From Kribbella solani (GTDB lineage: Bacteria; Actinomycetota; Actinomycetes; Propionibacteriales; Kribbellaceae): a stretch of DNA of 64,000 nt. The position numbers were made by a program, and so were the translations under genes. Location of the stretch: assembly GCF_014205295.1 (NCBI RefSeq), contig NZ_JACHNF010000001.1:682001-746000 (forward strand), read 5' to 3'. The notes under the pieces were generated by a model that did not search any database, was not told where the DNA came from, and worked only from the letters and a program-made list of their open reading frames with translations. This document shows positions 61,857-64,000 of the stretch, one piece after another (within the stretch, counting starts at the first letter, position 1; every line of letters begins with the position of its first letter).

Positions 61857-63962
61857 GTGAGCGATCCGAACCACCGACTGGACCGCCTGCTGTCACCGTC
61901 GTCGATCGCGGTCGTCGGCGCCTCGGACAAGCCCGGCCGGATCGGCACCATGGTGTACGAGAACGTGATCCGCGCGTTCGCCGGACCCGTGTACCCGGTC
62001 AATCCACGCGGGACGATGCTGGCCGGCCGGCAGGCGGCGACCTCGATCGACGCGCTGCCGTACGGCGTGGACCTGGCCATCGTGATCGTCCCGGCCGAGC
62101 AGGTGGTCGCTGCGATCGAGCAGTGCGCCGCGAACGGCGTCGGCGGCGTCACCCTGCTCAGCTCGGGCTTCTCCGAGATCGGGCCTGAAGGCGCTGCCGT
62201 CCAGGCTGAGCTGCGGGAAGTCGTCGAACGCACGGGCATCCCGGTGATCGGGCCGAACTGCATCGGCTTCATGAACCTGCACGGCGGCGTGATGGCGAAC
62301 TTCGCGTTGCCGCACACCACCGAGCTTCCCGTACCCGGCCCGGTCGCACTGGTGTCCCAGAGCGGCGGCTTCGGCTCGTACATCACCACCAAGTCGTTGC
62401 TGACCGGAGTCAAGCTCGGATGGTTCGTCAGCACCGGCAACGAGGTCGACGTCAACATCGCCGAGGTGCTGGCCAGTCTGGTCGAGCGGGACGAGGTCAA
62501 GGTCCTGCTGGTGTTCAGCGAGACGTTGCGGGATCCGGACGTGTTCATCGGCGCCGCCCGCCGGGCCGCTGAACTGGACAAGCCGATCGTGCTGCTGAAG
62601 GCCGGCCGCAGCGAGGAGGCCGCGCGCGCGGCGATGAGTCACACCGCGTCGATCGTCGGTTCCGCGGCCGTGCTCGACGCGGTCTGCCGGCAGTACGGCG
62701 TGATCGTGGTCGACACGATGGAGGAGATGCTCGATCTCGGCCTGATCTTCCAGGACGGCCGGCGGGCGCGCGGGTCGCGGATCGGCATCATGACGAGTTC
62801 GGGCGGCGCCGGCGTACTGCTGGCGGACTGTGCCGCGGCCGAAGGGCTGACCGTGCCATCGATCCCGGAGCGGGAGCGGGCCGCGATCGAGGCGATGATG
62901 CCGCGGCCCTTCTACGGCAGCGTCGAGAATCCCGTGGACACGACCGCACAGCTGACCGCGAACGCGACGACCTACCAACAGGTCCTGAACGCGCTGGTGG
63001 CGGTCGACGAGCTCGACGTGTTCACCACCGTCACCTGGGCGCAGCCGGGGCCGTCGAACGACGCGATCCTGAGCACCTACCGGAACAGCACCAAGCCGCT
63101 GGCCGTACTGTCCACCGGGTACCTGGCCGAGTTCCACGAAGCCGGCGTTCCGACGTATCTCGACCCGCGCCGCGCCGTCCATGCACTGAGTGCGGTGACG
63201 AAGTTCTCCCGGCGGCCGGCCCTCGATCCAGCACCGGAGGCAACCCCTGCCGCGGACCTGACGGCGGCGCGCGCCCTGGTCGCGCGAGCCGAGGGGCGAG
63301 GGTTGCTGCTCGAGTCCGACTCGAAAGAACTGCTCGCACGGTACGGCGGCGCGATCACCCGGGAGCGTACTGTCGCCGACGCCGAGGAGGCCGTTCGCGC
63401 GGCCCGCGAGATCGGCGGGGCGGTCGCGTTGAAGGCGATGTCGTACCAGCTGCCGCACAAGTCGGATGTCGGTGCGATCCGGCTGAACCTGCGGACCGCG
63501 GACGAGGTCCGGGACGCCTACGACAGCATGCTGCTCGAGGTCGCCGAACGGGCCCCGCACGCGAAGGTCGAGTCCGTGCTGGTCCAGCAGATGGTTCCGG
63601 CGCGGCTGGAGCTGACCTGCGGGCTGCAGCGCGATCCGGTGTTCGGCGCGGTGGTCGCGGTCGGGCTCGGCGGGACGACGATCGAGATCATGGCGGCGGC
63701 CGAGTTGCTGCACGTACCTTTCGGTCACGCCGTGGCTGAGCGCACGATCCGGGGCATGCTCGGCGGTCGGCTGGTCAACGCCGCCAGGGGTCTGGACGAC
63801 GCGGAGGTCGATCAGCTGGCGGACTTGATGGTGTCGCTCGGCCGGCTCGCGGTCGATCTGCCGGAGGTGGTCGAGGTGGATGTGAACCCGGTCCGGGTGA
63901 GCGACGGGCAGGCGGTCGCGGCGGACGCGCTCGTCGTACTGGCAGCGGTGGACCCGGTATGA
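61857..63962 (+). CDS. ADP-forming acyl-CoA synthetase (acetate-CoA ligase family)
   Basis: This 701-aa protein starts at GTG 61857, with GGAGG 8 nt upstream. The N-terminal CoA-binding domain (SSIAVVGASDKPGRIGTMVY, PVIGPNCIGFMNLHGGVMAN) and a succinyl-CoA ligase-like domain (GFGSYITTKSLLTGVKLGWF, KVLLVFSETLRDPDVFIGAA) precede a C-terminal ATP-grasp domain (ALKAMSYQLPHKSDVGAIRL, VESVLVQQMVPARLELTCGL, VFGAVVAVGLGGTTIEIMAA). Members make acyl-CoA with ATP to ADP. Here it probably activates the imported acid for the acyl-CoA dehydrogenases. The stop overlaps the next start (ATGA). Confidence 0.9.
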   Translation: MSDPNHRLDRLLSPSSIAVVGASDKPGRIGTMVYENVIRAFAGPVYPVNPRGTMLAGRQAATSIDALPYGVDLAIVIVPAEQVVAAIEQCAANGVGGVTLLSSGFSEIGPEGAAVQAELREVVERTGIPVIGPNCIGFMNLHGGVMANFALPHTTELPVPGPVALVSQSGGFGSYITTKSLLTGVKLGWFVSTGNEVDVNIAEVLASLVERDEVKVLLVFSETLRDPDVFIGAARRAAELDKPIVLLKAGRSEEAARAAMSHTASIVGSAAVLDAVCRQYGVIVVDTMEEMLDLGLIFQDGRRARGSRIGIMTSSGGAGVLLADCAAAEGLTVPSIPERERAAIEAMMPRPFYGSVENPVDTTAQLTANATTYQQVLNALVAVDELDVFTTVTWAQPGPSNDAILSTYRNSTKPLAVLSTGYLAEFHEAGVPTYLDPRRAVHALSAVTKFSRRPALDPAPEATPAADLTAARALVARAEGRGLLLESDSKELLARYGGAITRERTVADAEEAVRAAREIGGAVALKAMSYQLPHKSDVGAIRLNLRTADEVRDAYDSMLLEVAERAPHAKVESVLVQQMVPARLELTCGLQRDPVFGAVVAVGLGGTTIEIMAAAELLHVPFGHAVAERTIRGMLGGRLVNAARGLDDAEVDQLADLMVSLGRLAVDLPEVVEVDVNPVRVSDGQAVAADALVVLAAVDPV

Positions 63963-64000
63963 GCCGTGACCGACTCGTCGGGCGCCGCCTGCCGACGTAC
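63959..64000 (+). CDS. Start of a further operon gene, cut by the window
   Basis: ATG 63959 overlaps the stop of the ligase gene (ATGA), and 14 codons are visible (MSRDRLVGRRLPTY). The VGRRLPTY string resembles the start of FAS1/MaoC-like dehydratase domains, which would fit a beta-oxidation operon, but 14 residues cannot prove it. Confidence 0.55.
   Translation, partial: MSRDRLVGRRLPTY

Noticed and set aside
60257..62581. 774-codon minus-strand frame opposite the transporter and ligase genes
   Set aside because: It spans three well-supported plus-strand genes and has low-complexity Arg/Asp composition.

Overview
The window is high-GC actinobacterial DNA: GTG and TTG starts are common, start codons are close-packed, several genes look leaderless with a TANNNT box about 6-7 nt upstream, and the families are SARP regulators, a CebR-type LacI regulator, a CU044_5270 protein and a CGNR zinc finger. 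Codon style and gene content fit Nocardioidaceae, perhaps Kribbella. This placement is inference, because no marker gene lies in the window.

Layout. 1-4.5 kb is a decayed accessory patch: the 3' half of a tRNA-like sequence (possible attachment-site scar), a frameshifted hypothetical gene, a frameshifted secreted NucA/NucB-type nuclease gene coupled to an intact SUKH (SMI1/KNR4) immunity-type gene, a frameshifted secreted protein, the last exon-like scrap of an acyl-CoA dehydrogenase, and an 8-bp tandem repeat. 4.5-10 kb holds a GT-B/CDP-glycerol-transferase-like protein, a STAND NTPase with TPR-like repeats, two small membrane proteins and a GlxA-type AraC regulator.

10.1-30.1 kb is the most unusual part: one leftward operon of three genes covering 20 kb. 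It encodes a phospholipase D-fold protein (543 aa, one canonical HKD motif and one degenerate), then a 3264-aa protein (ATGA overlap), then a 2826-aa protein (17-nt gap). Both giants are predicted to be mostly beta-structure, have no signal peptide, and match no system I can name. An operator-like palindrome lies in the divergent promoter region.

30.2-37 kb is a rightward operon: flavin amine oxidase, ECF sigma factor, CU044_5270 membrane protein (probable anti-sigma) and a large secreted subtilisin. It ends at a 16-bp perfect hairpin facing a molybdopterin oxidoreductase. 39-50.6 kb contains a methyltransferase, a CGNR regulator divergent from an epoxide hydrolase with a paired AACC-N9-GGTT operator, a scrap of a DUF6596-type sigma factor, a GH6 cellulase divergent from a CebR-like LacI repressor with two GGGAGCGCTTCC boxes, two exported proteins, and a divergent pair of SARP regulators. 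50.6-51.4 kb is a repeat-bearing gap.

51.4-64 kb is a coherent catabolic locus. Leftward operon: two acyl-CoA dehydrogenases, a TetR regulator, EtfB and EtfA. Divergent rightward operon: Liv-type substrate-binding lipoprotein, permease, permease-ATPase fusion, second ATPase, SDR, an ADP-forming-type acyl-CoA ligase, and the start of another gene. Three TGAA-N5-TTCA sites sit between the two promoters, so one TetR-type repressor probably controls import, CoA activation, dehydrogenation and electron transfer for an unidentified carboxylic acid.
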